Shown here: positions 35,300 to 49,765 of the stretch, in pieces
How positions within the stretch are numbered: position 1 is the stretch's first letter
Layout of the letters: every line of letters begins with the position of its first letter
NCBI GenBank assembly: GCA_036023115.1
Contig: JAYKKT010000087.1
Location: 12,850,001 to 12,914,000 of the forward strand
DNA length: 64,000 bases
Origin: Brasenia schreberi
Lineage: Eukaryota; Streptophyta; Magnoliopsida; Nymphaeales; Cabombaceae
Direction: 5' to 3'
Translations under genes and position numbers: made by a program
Notes under the pieces: model-generated
Databases searched by the model: none
Told to the model about the DNA's origin: nothing
What the model saw: only the letters and a program-made list of their open reading frames with translations

Positions 35300-37896
35300 G
35301 GATGCTGTTTCACGAGCAGAGATGCATAATAAGAACGACAGCACATAAAGAGAACAGTCCATCCTATGAAACAGGAAGTAAAGTTTCCTCTCAAAGAAAA
35401 AAAAGTAAAGCCAATGCACCCAAGAAAAGAAGCACTAGCAGATGCACACAAGCACCCACAAGGACACTACACAAACAAAACAATGATTCCCCCATCACAC
35501 ACGCACACAAACATGTAAACTGAAACTGTCATAGCATGATATGAAGCGACTTAACTCGACTATCATTTGAAGAATCCTAGCAGATGGTTCGCTTGGTCAT
35601 CAAACTAGGCATTCTAAAAAAAGTATTGAAGCATATATTGATCTGTGCAACCTTATTTACTGTTTGTTTAAAAAGCTAAATTATTTCATCAAACACCAAA
35701 ACCAAACCTTAATCCAGTCATATGGTGTCAAATATCTTGATTTTAGACATCACTGTCTATCTAGGATCATACTTGCAGTTAAAGTATTCCTTTACTACAA
35801 CACCAAAATATTAGCAGAACTGACACGATGAGAAATTATAAGTCCAGATATGTTCAATGATGGAATCAAGGTTTCAAGCTCTTAGTTGGAAGTTACATTA
35901 GACTCATTGTTGAAATTTTTCTAGGACATGTTTCCAAATGCAAGCTTTGCTGGTGTTAAGTGTGAGTCGGAGCTTGCTCTTCTAGAGCACTACCTCTAAA
36001 AACTACAACATTTCAACCAAATCTGTATTATTAAAATATCATGTTAAGAGTTACGATAGTTCAATAAATATTTGTAAGGGTTCAGTCTTAATTAGCTAGT
36101 ACCAATCCTAGATAATGTAGGTTTGCATTAGGTAGCCAACAACTAGCATAAAACTTTGTAGGATTTTTTTAGCAGAAGGGGCCATTTTTCAGCAGTACAC
36201 CATATCTCTTGGGTAAGAAAGAACAGTATAGAGAGGAGCAACCTCATACGAAGCCCTAGTGTTGCACCCTCTAACCAACACCGCCTAGCATGGGAAAACG
36301 TTTGATTAAGTCTAAGATAAGGTTTCTGACATGGGAATCTGCTTTTTGTGCTTAGCTGGGTTGAGCAAGAATCAGAGGCAGCTGAAGTGTTAAAAGCCAT
36401 GTTGGCCCTTATTTGATATCCAACTTCCTCATTGTTCTTTGTCTTCAATAGCCATTATCTACTGGTTCACAACTGCATCTTGCTTTAGTTAAAAAAGAGT
36501 TTCTCTCTAGGCATGAGATAGAATTTCCAGATTGAATTAAAATTTAAGAATCAACAACATCAAGATTACCAAACAATAAAACCCTTAGTCTTTGGGCAAC
36601 TTCCATTTCTAACTGTCTTCTCTAAAAGATGCATCTAAATTTCACAGATTTAGGCCTACTTGGTGACTCCTCATTTTTACAAAAATGATATGGCACGCTT
36701 GTTTCCTTTCTTGACCCCTTCACAGTCCCAAAATTCAATGTGTGCATGCCTCCGTGTGTTGCTCTATTTCTGGTCCAAAGGTTTACTCGGAAATACCGGA
36801 ACATTCTGAAAAGCTAAAGAAGCGATCAAGTCCACAAGAACATAGAAGAATCTGTGTCATGGTAAGGCACGACATGATTAACTAAAGCAATCAACATAAA
36901 ACAACCTGCTACTCGTTTGACTTCCTGCTTTCAGCAAAATCAGTTATGTAAAGGAAAGGGAAAAGAATGTTTGAGATTATACTAATTTACATGTTCTAGA
37001 AGAACAAAGAAGTAAGACGCAAATGTGAAACCGGTGGCGGTTCACAATAGAATCGCAGCATCCCACACAGCTAAGCACCAAAGACCGACTCTTACTGTAC
37101 AATCAAAATCAGGGACAAAAAGGAAAGCTCTCGTGATTTGTTCATGAACTGTTCACAAAATAAGACCAACAGAAATTTCTCAATTATTATTCACTGGGCA
37201 TAAGAACGCAAACAAGCGCATGTTAATACAGTGACGGAAGTATTTCTCTATTACCGCTTAACACTCTCGAGTATAATATCACAAAAACAGTACGGACAAC
37301 CGGGAGGGAGGGGTATGGAGAAGATCATGTTTCCAATGACGCCCTCGGGAAGTCGTCCGAGCAATTCAAATTCGACAGAATGGAATCCAACATCCACAGA
37401 ATCCAAAACAAACTATAAAAGAAAGTGAAAAGGAAAATATCCTCGTCGCTTACCGACCTATTTCGACAATTTTGCCATCAACAAATTACGGGTGTCACCC
37501 ATTTTGACCTTTTGCATCAACGAATGATATAGATTTCTCTCAAATAAGAAAACTGATTGATAGTGTAAGTTGTAATTCTACCTCTCTAAGTTGAAGACTC
37601 GAAGGATCAATCTCTGTTAACAGAATCCCGAACCCAGATCTTCTTCTCTCAAAAGCAACACGAATGCATTTCTTCCTTACATTACTATAGCTCAGTCTCC
37701 AACTTCATCAGACCCCAATTCCTCCGTGGCTCAAACAACACACACACAGAGACCACTCAGTGAATTGGAGATGGACTTTTGGAAACTGAATCTTTTGAGG
37801 AATATTGTTGATGCACGTGGGTTGGATTTTGGTGTCTTTGAGGAAGACAAGAAAAAAAACTCGTGATTTTCCTCCTTTCCGCAGAGCCAGCTAGGG
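35300..37896. other. Region upstream of PUB3, no gene recognised
   Basis: It presumably contains the promoter and 5' UTR of PUB3. Short ORFs at 36143-36448, 36622-36804 and 37231-37428 show no signatures. CA-rich tracts lie near 35440-35515. Confidence 0.4.
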
Positions 37897-38081
37897 ATGG
37901 AAGAAGCAACCATGGATATTAGCACCAACGGAGCAGTGGAAAGGACAAAACTACCCCAATCCATTGTCCTTGATAACGGCTACACTGCCATGGCCTTCGC
38001 TGTTTGTCTGCCCAACTTAAAGGCTGTGAATGACGATCCCCTCAACTCAACGACGATTTACATGATCGAAAAACATGCAGT
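37897..38081 (+). CDS. Possible first coding exon of an unknown gene
   Basis: An open frame starting ATGGAAGAAGCAACC runs about 60 codons (MEEATMDISTNGAVERTKL..., then IVLDNGYTAMAFAVCLPNLK). It meets a perfect plant 5' splice site, AG/GTAAGT, at 38081/38082. The composition is protein-like. I recognise no domain and find no matching downstream exon before the Ty3/gypsy element at 38669. It could be the first exon of a gene interrupted by that element, a broken gene, or chance. Confidence 0.35.
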
Positions 38082-38668
38082 AGGTAAGTGACGTTCTTCT
38101 GATCACCGTGCTTGAAATAACAAAGTTTTACCCGTTTTTGCTTGTGCAAAACAATGAAAAAGAAAAAGGGCGGACCTTTTATCTCTTTACCTCAAGTAAA
38201 CTTGGTTCATACGAAGTCAGATTTTCCAATCAGTCGCTAAAACATTAAAATTTTATATATATATATATATAAGATGTGATATCAGAGAAAGCTAGTTGGG
38301 TGGTCCGCTAGCTGGTTTTAGTCAAATGTTAATAATTTCATGGCTTCAACAGAGGTAGCTTAGCTTGATGTTTTTATAAGGAGAGAGATAAACCAGCTCT
38401 AACAAGCGCTAGCATGTGTGTTTCTTTTCATCTATCTCACGTTCAAGAGTTGTTGGTTCTGCTAGTATGTGATAGCAACAATGCAGAATATATACATATA
38501 AGAGACACCATATTTTCATGTGTTGGCATTGCGAGTCTCTCATTCTGGGGTGCTTGCCTTTTGGCCTATTCTATAAATTAGTTTCTTAGAGGAATCGAGT
38601 GATAATCAAACACCGACTGCTAGTCTAGCCGTCGAAGCCTTTTCCTTGGGCTAAACCCCTTTAGAGAT
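38082..38668. other. Gene-free stretch before the Ty3/gypsy element
   Basis: Contains a short (TA)n run at 38255-38271. No gene seen. Confidence 0.4.
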
Positions 38669-39161
38669 TGTTGTGTTTGCTTCACCTTAAAACGAGATTC
38701 TTTAGGAAATGGGTTTGATGAGGAGGAAAAAATACTAACCAACTTCAAATCCGCCACAAGAAGGATTGTTGATAAGGAGAGGAAGCCAGGAACTCACCGC
38801 TTAATGTTGAAGGCCCAGATAAGAGAAAAAGAAATTCATAACTTCCTTTGACGCAATCCAAAATAAGTGCCTTTTCATTGAAAAAATGAGTATTTATGCT
38901 AGAAATAGGCCTCCTAGCTTAGCCAATCAAATAAATAATATTTTGTGCAGTATAATCATGACTAAACAGCATTTTAAAGTTCAAAATAGGCAATCTGAAC
39001 CTCAATACGAACTTAAATGGATCTACTTAAGCATCAAAACAGATCCACTAAATCTAGAATTAAAGAGCCCTATCCCTAGATTGGGTTAGGGGTCCTTGAG
39101 CCAACTCTTGACTTTGGATACAACCCCATTCGAGTGGGGTTTATCTTCGATGTCCTCATCA
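38669..39161 (-). repeat. Ty3/gypsy 3' LTR
   Basis: It aligns with 42383-42930 along its length, beginning TGTTGTGTTTG on the plus strand. It lacks two short segments found in the other LTR: about 12 bp near 42442 and about 45 bp near 42690-42735. Confidence 0.95.
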
Positions 39162-39267
39162 TTTCCTCTAGGTGACAAGGAATTCGACTCGAATTGAATT
39201 ATTTCAATATCAAGCAAGTAAGCGCTAAGGTCTCGAACATTAAAAGTGTTGGAGATGTTATAGTGGT

Positions 39268-39860
39268 CTAGTCCAATTGATATGCATTATCATTAATTTT
39301 AGCCGCAACTCGAAACAGTCCATCAACCTTTGGATTAAGCTTGGGCGTATGCTTGTGAAATCTCTCCTTACGCAAGTGGACCCAACCCAAATCGTCTGGA
39401 CTGAATTGCACAAGTTTGCGTGTAGCATCTATCTTACTCTTCAAGGCTTCGGTCTTCTTTTGAAGGTAGTTGCTTATTTGATCATGTAAGTTTTTTAATA
39501 CTTGAGCTCTGAAAAGTTCTTTATAGTCTTTTGTACCTATAAAAAACGTAAACAGATCCATGGGTATATGGGGTTATTTCCGTAAACAACTTCAAAAGGA
39601 GAGTGGTTGGTGGAACTGTGCACAGCTTGGTTGTACACGAGTTCAACTAAGGAGAGGTGTTTGTCCCAATTTTGAGTGTTTTGGAGAAGAACTGATCTTA
39701 GGATAACTACCAATGTGTGATTCACCACCTCAGTTTGGCCATCAATCTGAGGATGGCATGTTGTACTATACAACAATTTTATACCCAAACACTTCCATAA
39801 TGATCTCTAGAAATAGCTTACAAACTTAGAATTATGATCAGATACGATATTGCATGTTTT
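39268..39860 (-). pseudogene. Ty3/gypsy integrase core C-terminal half and tail
   Basis: Reading the minus strand from 39860: IVSDHNSKFVSYF, a stop, then CLGIKLLYSTTCHPQIDGQTEV (39788 down), the WDKHLSLVELVYNQAVHSST block and the SPFEVVYG block. A C-terminal segment KLNPKVDGLFRV with INDNAYQLD follows (39561-39268). These are the second Asp region and the C-terminus of gypsy integrase. The zinc-binding N-terminus and first Asp are missing. No chromodomain is seen. Confidence 0.9.
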
Positions 39861-40603
39861 CACTAAAATAAGCAATGGGATGTACTTCTTGCATTAAAAC
39901 AAAGACCTATGCCTACCCCGTATGCATCACATTCAAGCTCAAAGGATTTAGCAAAGTTAGGCAAAGCAAGTATGGGTGCATGTGTTAATTTCTCTCCTTT
40001 AGGACAGTGCAAATGCTTTCTCTTGTTTCTCTCCCCATTTAAATCCCACATGCTTCTTGACTAGTTCATTTAGAGGTGCAAGAATGGTACTAAAATCCTT
40101 AACAAACCTCCTATAGAAACTAGCAAGCCCATGGAAACTTCTTACCTCACTCACACTCTTAGGAGTTGGCCATTCTTGGATTGCTTTTATTTTCTCTTTA
40201 TCTACATGCACTCCACTAGAATTAACCACAAATCCTAAGAACACAACATGGTCCTTACAAAACGTGCACTTTTCCAAATTAGCATACAATCTTTCTTCTT
40301 TCTAAGCACATATAAAACAGATTGCAAATGATGCAAATGCTCATCCAAATTTTTACTATATACAAGAATATCATCAAAATAAACAACCACAAATTTCCCT
40401 AGAAACTCTCTCAAAACATGGTTCATCAATCTCATGAAAGTATCTTTAGGATTTCTCCTATAAGCTAGTTTATTAGGAAGGGATGCATCAGGCATCAAGT
40501 CAATGTGATGTTTTATTCTTCTGAATGGGGGCAATCCTGGTGGGAGTTCAGCTGACAATAAATCCTTATAATCCGTGAACAATTGTTGAACCTTTATTGA
40601 CAC
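39861..40603 (-). pseudogene. Ty3/gypsy reverse transcriptase and start of RNase H
   Basis: Blocks on the minus strand: LLSAELPPGLPPFR, HHIDLMPDA, NHVLREFLGKFVVVYFDDIL with the YFDD catalytic box (about 40370), [39 protein letters not shown] (about 40170), [23 protein letters not shown], then [13 protein letters not shown] and VHPIAYFSE. The RNase H domain then stops abruptly at the deletion junction. Frameshifts near 40290 and 40010 inactivate the frame. Part of the thumb and palm upstream of NHVLREF is also missing, since the usual segment between NPKD and MNHVLR is very short. Confidence 0.92.
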
Positions 40604-40890
40604 ATCTTCACATTTATCTGATAATGTTAACTTAAAAAATAAGCATGTTGCTTGAGTTTAAGTGCTATTTCTACAATTCGGTGGGAAGCAAACAAACTCC
40701 TTAGTTTCAGTTCGCTAAAAAGGAACTTTTTTGGGTGGTTGGTTGGAAGCTAAAGAAGTTAATACAATTCTTTTTTCATCCTTGATAAATATATAGGTAT
40801 TACGAAATTCATCATGTGTAGTATGCCTATCAAATTACCAAGGATGACATAATAATAAATGGTATGCCTTCATGAGAATAACATCACAGA

Positions 40891-41367
40891 TTACCTCATC
40901 TTTATACGATCTTTTGATAGAACCATGAGCTGTCCTTTGTTGTTCAACCATTGCAGCTTATATGATTTAGGGTGAGGTATTTTAGAAAGTTGAAGTTTAG
41001 ATATCAATTCTGTAGATGTGACATTCATGCAACTCCCTCCCTCCACAATAAGTGAGTATATCTTTTCATTAACAGTATAGTGAGAGTGGAAGATAATTTT
41101 CTTTTGATCCAGAATGGGTGTAGCCTTTGCTCGAAAAATTCTTTGAACCATCAACAATTCACCATAATCTGCACCTTCTTCTATTTCTTCCAAATCTTTT
41201 TCTAGTTCACTTTCACTCTTAATTTCTTCTTTCGTGCCTTTAATGATCATCACCTTTTTATTGGAGCATTGTGAGTCAATGTATCCTCTTTTCAAGCATT
41301 TAAAGCATTTAATATCTTTGATCCTTGAAGGAGATTGAATGTCAAGATTTTTACCATGCTCTTTCAT
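40891..41367 (-). pseudogene. Ty3/gypsy gag zinc knuckle and aspartic protease region
   Basis: The minus frame has a CCHC-like knuckle degraded to CFKCLKRGYIDSQC (about 41310) and an acidic linker. A protease-like stretch follows, YSLIVEGGSCMNVTSTEL (about 41040), where the active-site Asp of the DSGS/DGGS motif is replaced by Glu (EGGS). It is likely non-functional. Confidence 0.85.
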
Positions 41368-41619
41368 CGCTTGAGTTGGCAGGATTGTTGTAGTTCTGCC
41401 ATTACCTTTTCACATCATGTCCCTTGAGGCTATGTTGGAAGTTTCTTCCTTTGTCAAATTTGTGCGATTTTTGTTTGTACCTCTATTAATTTATCGTTCA
41501 ATTTTTATAGTGAGCTTGAAGACATCTTCCAAACTCACAAAGAACTGGAGTTCCACAACATTTGTTATGTCTCGATTTAGACTACCAATGAATTGAGTTA
41601 TGGATTGTTCTTTAGGCTC

Positions 41620-42170
41620 CTATAGTTCACACCTTAATTTGAGCATTTCAAAGTCTTTAATATAATCATCTATGCATGTTTCTTCATATCTCATATTTTG
41701 TAAGTGTAAATAAAGCTCTTGCCTATAATATTCTTGTACGAATATTTTGCTCATTAATTTTTCATAAGTTTTCAGCTTCTGACATCTTTTGCATTGTCCC
41801 GCTGCCGTTGGTCTTTGGTGTTCTCTCACTACAAATTCACATATTCTGTAAATTTCATTGTGACAAGCTTAACCTTATTCTTAAGAATAACTATAAAACT
41901 CATAAATCTTATCTACCTTCTTTACCATTCTAAGTACTCCTCGGGTGCGCTTGATCCTTTGAAAGTTGGAATGTTAAGTTTCAGATGTGGTGCTGATTCA
42001 TTTCGCATTACCCTTAACTCTACTCGCCTATTATGTATAGGCAGTAGGGCTTCTTCTACTTCTATTTCATCATCTAAATTTGTAATGGGCGAGTTGAAAC
42101 TAGATGAATGTTGGAATTGTTCATCTAATTGAACACGTACATTGGTACTTAGTTGTATCATCATTTGCAT
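41620..42170 (-). pseudogene. Ty3/gypsy gag capsid remnant
   Basis: Frames at 42170-41922 (LKLNIPTFKGSSAPEEYLEW) and 41829-41620 (QEYYRQELYLHLQNMRYEETCIDDYIKDFEMLKLRCEL) are separated by a frameshift. They match the retrotransposon gag domain layout. Confidence 0.85.
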
Positions 42171-42382
42171 TAGTGTTTCATTTGAGCAACATTTTCTTCA
42201 AGTCTTCTTTCTATAGCAAGCAATCTAGCCTAATCGAAAAATACTCCTCGAGGGCAAGAAGGGAGGGAATTTGAGTTGATATTACTGCCATTGTTGTTGT
42301 TTAAGTCACTCATGATATCAAAATATGTATCAGCAAGCACAATGACGATTTTTGAGATAAAATCTCAATGAAAGCACCAAAT

Positions 42383-42930
42383 GTTGTGTTTGTTTCACCT
42401 TAAAACGAGATTCCTTAGGAAATGGGTTTGATGAGGAGTAAAAACTGGAGGAAAAAATACTAATCAACTTCAAATCCGTCACAACAAGGATGGTTGATAA
42501 GGAGAGGAAGCCAAGAACTCACCATTGAATATTAAAGACTAAAATAAGAGAAGAAGAAATTCGTAACTTTCTTTAATGCAATCCAAAACAAGTGCCTTTT
42601 CATTCAGGAAATGGGTATTTATACTTGAAATAGGCCTCCAAGCTTAGCCAATCAAATAAATACTGGTTTAAGAAGTATAATCATGACTAAACAATTCACC
42701 TCCCACTTAACCAATATAACAAAAAGGTGAAATGAGTGCATTTTAAAGTTCAAAACAGGCATCCTGGACCTCAATGCGAGTTTTAATGGATATACTTAAG
42801 CATCAAAACAGATCTACTAAATCTTAAATTACTAAGCCCTATCCCTAGATCGGGTCATGGGTCCTTCAGCCTACTTTTGACTTTGGACATGGCCCCATTC
42901 GAGTGGGGTTTATCTTCGATGTCTTCATCC
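42383..42930 (-). repeat. Ty3/gypsy 5' LTR
   Basis: This is the partner of 38669-39161, but about 55 bp longer. In element sense it lies directly upstream of the primer-binding region and gag. Confidence 0.95.
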
Positions 42931-43277
42931 GAGATGTTGCTTAATTACTAGATAGACAAGGAGTTACCCACGTCTTTAAGTGCAATACACCCTAATCATA
43001 AATCGAGTTTTCAGTAAAGCACAAACAGACTTGGAATCAACTATTTACTTTTATAGATAAATAAATAAATTTTTGATGGTTTAAAAGATCAACTAGTATT
43101 AGCGTGTTTCGTTTTTAAAACATTCACAGTACATAAGAAACATATAAGTCGCTAATTGTATGATTTTTTATTCATTTCAAACAAATATCTAGAGTCATTT
43201 GAAACATGGAGATGTGAATTCCAGAAGCAAGTTTACTACGTTGATTAAACATGACATTTTTTTCATAGACAAACCTA
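42931..43277. other. Gene-free stretch
   Basis: No gene or repeat was recognised between the GAGAT duplication and the SINE. Confidence 0.4.
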
Positions 43278-43382
43278 TCTTTTGGGTACAATGAGGAGGC
43301 TGAAGCCAAATGTGTGACCCCGGGATCGAACTCATACCTTCAACTTGGGTGTCGAATCAATAGCCAGGTTAGCTATTATCTA
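43278..43382 (-). mobile_element. tRNA-derived SINE-like element
   Basis: On the minus strand, ATAGCTAACCTGGCTATTG is the A-box-like block and GAGTTCGATCCCGG the B-box-like block. A body resembling TTGGCTTCAGCCTCCTCATT and TGTACC follows. It is closely related in layout to 12220-12325. Confidence 0.62.
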
Positions 43383-47278
<3,896 letters not shown>

Positions 47279-48087
47279 TCAAGATGAAGTACCTTGGTGT
47301 ACGTTATTTGCATATGACATTGTGTTAGTGGATGAGTCTAAGGAAAAAGTTAATAGAAAATTGGAACCATGGAGAGAAACATTAGAAAGTAATTAGAAAG
47401 TAAAGGCTTCCGACTTAGTAGAACAAAGACAAAATATATGGAATGTAAGTTTGATCATTTGGTTACTTCAGATGACATAGAAATTAAAATTGGCACACAT
47501 TGCATTCTCTAAAAGGAAAGTTTTAAATACCTAGAGTCAATTTTTTAGAGTGATGGAAGAATTGATGGAGATATTATGCATAAAATTAATGCTGGTTGGT
47601 TAAAATGGAGAGGAGCATCAAGTATTATTTGTGATAAGAAGATACCATTAAAGTTAAAAGGTAAATATTATAGAGCGGCAATTAGACCTGCCATGTTTTA
47701 TGGCTGTGAGTGTTGGACAGTTAATCATCAATATGTACAAAAGATGTCTGACACAAATGAAGATGTTGAGATGGATAAGTGGTCATACAAGAAAAGACCG
47801 TATACATAATGAGGTTATTAGAAATAAATTATGTGTGTCACCAATAGAGGATAAAATGAGAGCATATCGTTTAAGGTGGTTTGGATATATAGAAGGTATG
47901 AAAAACTAGATTTTGAAAGTACTAAAAGAGGTAGAGGACGACCACAAAAGTGTTTGAAAGAAACAATAAAGAATGATCTAGCTTATTGTGAGTTAACTGC
48001 TAATATGGCACATGATAGGGCTATGTGGAAACAAAGAATCCATGTAGCCAACTCCATCTAGTATGGGAAAAGGCTTAGTTGTTGTTT
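47279..48087 (+). mobile_element. RTE LINE, 5'-truncated, includes end of reverse transcriptase
   Basis: This is the longest single-orientation 3' copy here. It starts at QDEVPWCTLFAYDIVLVDES (FADD box changed to FAYD, about 47280-47340) and continues through the thumb region. The C-terminal block follows: [17 protein letters not shown] (47580), [20 protein letters not shown] (47655), NEVIRNKL (47810), RGRGRPQKC (47930). It ends in GGCTTAGTTGTTG. A short deletion near 47890 and frameshifts near 47750 inactivate it. Confidence 0.93.
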
Positions 48088-48329
48088 TCATCAGGCAATC
48101 TACAACCAAGAATGCTAATAATACTGGAGTGGAGTTAATTGCACCAATATCTTCATAAAACACTTCTTTAGATTTTGAGACCTTCAACAACTATAATGCT
48201 CACAATTCAGAAGATTAGTTCTTAAATTATCTTATTATTTTCTTTAAAGCTTCATTAGTTTTTCAATTGATCATTGAGATCACATGAAAGGCAGGTCAAC
48301 AATTATTGTTGGTTATGTTTTATGGCCAG

Positions 48330-48771
48330 TTAGGCCTGCCATGTTTTATGGTTCTGAGTGTTGGTCAGTTAATCATCAACATGTACAAAAGATGTCTGTG
48401 ACAGAAATGAAGATGTTGAGATGGATGAGTGGTCATACAAGAAAAGACCATATACATAATGAGGTTATTAGAAACAAAGTAGGAGTGGCACCAATAGAGG
48501 ATAAAATGAGAGCACATCGTTTAAGATGGTTTGGACATATAGAAAGAAGATCAAAAGAAGAACATGTAAGAAGGTTAGAAAAACTAAATTTGAAAAGTAT
48601 TAAAAAAGGTAGAGGACGACCACAAAAGTGTTGGAAAGAAACAATAAAGAACGATCTAGCTTATTGGGAGTTAACTGCTAACATGGCACAAGATAGGGAT
48701 CTGTGGAAACAAAGAATCCATGTAGCCGACCCCGTCTAGTATGGGAAAAGGCTTAGTTGTTGTTGTTGTTG
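48330..48771 (+). mobile_element. RTE LINE, 5'-truncated, young, perfect target duplication
   Basis: The element starts at [17 protein letters not shown] and keeps one open frame to the stop at about 48739 ([31 protein letters not shown]). It ends with GGCTTAGTTGTTGTTGTTG. A perfect 16-bp target-site duplication, TATGTTTTATGGCCAG, flanks it (48314-48329 and 48772-48787), fixing both ends. Confidence 0.96.
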
Positions 48772-48787
48772 TATGTTTTATGGCCAG

Positions 48788-49452
48788 CATTTCGAGCCTG
48801 GCCTGGTGAATAATACTACAAAGCTTATGTCGCTATTTGATTTTTTTTGTGGTTTCTCATATACATTTTTGTTCAGGAATGGTGAATATCTGGAGCATAA
48901 GCTATTTCACACATAAGTTCCATTGGACTTGCTTTTCTTAATCATAGAATTAGTATGCATGCTAATGGATTTGTTATGTTAATAGAAAAAGTACATAATG
49001 CGTGGAGATTTATTCCTGCTCTAACATATGTAATACCTGACATTGGATTGTAACAAGCCTAATCTTAAGCTATTAGCTCCAGTATGCGCTAAAATTATTG
49101 TAGCAGCTTTCTTCAAGTTAGGTTGATGGGTTCAATTGTGACATGTGCTTTAAGATATTTCGTGAGGCAAAAATTGTCAAAAGCAAGTAGAAGTCTGAAA
49201 AGCAATAACTGAAGGATGTTGCCAGAAGTTAAAGAATTCAAACTTCTTGAGTAACTATGAAAGACAACCCTGTTCTTTCAGGGGCACTGAGACAACTGTT
49301 TGTATATCTTCAAACTGATGCTATAATCAGATAGGGGTACACCCTGTCCATTTGTACATTAATGACAAACTGCTCAGCATCCTAATGTTTAAAAGATAAA
49401 AGCTCAAACTTCTCTACCCATTAATAAAGATAGACAAGGGCATAAGTATCAA
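48788..49452. other. Gene-free stretch
   Basis: No gene or repeat boundary was recognised between the RTE copies. Confidence 0.35.
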
Positions 49453-49765
49453 AACAACAACAACCAAGCCTTTCCCCACACTAGGTGAGGCTGGTTATAT
49501 GGATTCTTGATGCCATAGAGTTTGATCTTGGGCCATGTTAGTAATCAACTCTAAAAAGGCCATATCATGTTTAATAGTTTTTTAAATACTTTTGTGGTCT
49601 TTTTCTCCCTCTTATAATGTGTTGACTGCCTAGTTTCTAATAACCTCATTATGAATTTAATCTTTCCTTGAATGACAACACATCCAACCCAACATTTTCA
49701 TTTCTGCCATGAATAATCTTTTGTGCATTTGATGATTGACTACCCAATACTCAGCACCACGTAAG
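49453..49765 (-). mobile_element. RTE LINE 3' fragment (old, minus strand)
   Basis: The reverse complement shows decayed MAEMKMLGWMCCHSRK, HNEVIRN and KRPQKYLKN-like blocks and ends GGCTTGGTTGTTGTTGTT. It has an internal deletion relative to the younger copies. Confidence 0.85.

Larger units (their letters stand above)
38669..42930 (-). mobile_element. Ty3/gypsy LTR retrotransposon, internally deleted
   Basis: The element is bounded by direct LTRs at 38669-39161 (3' LTR in element sense) and 42383-42930 (5' LTR) and flanked by the 5-bp duplication GAGAT (38664-38668 and 42931-42935). LTR ends in element sense are TGATGAGG...AACACAACA; the first T of the 5' LTR is changed. A purine tract, TAGAGGAAA, precedes the 3' LTR at 39162-39170. 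The presumed primer site TTTGGTGCTTTCATTGAGA follows the 5' LTR at 42382-42364. Gag, protease, reverse transcriptase, partial RNase H and partial integrase follow in normal gypsy order. At about 4.26 kb it is shorter than full-length relatives because RNase H is fused to integrase by a deletion near 39860. Confidence 0.96.
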
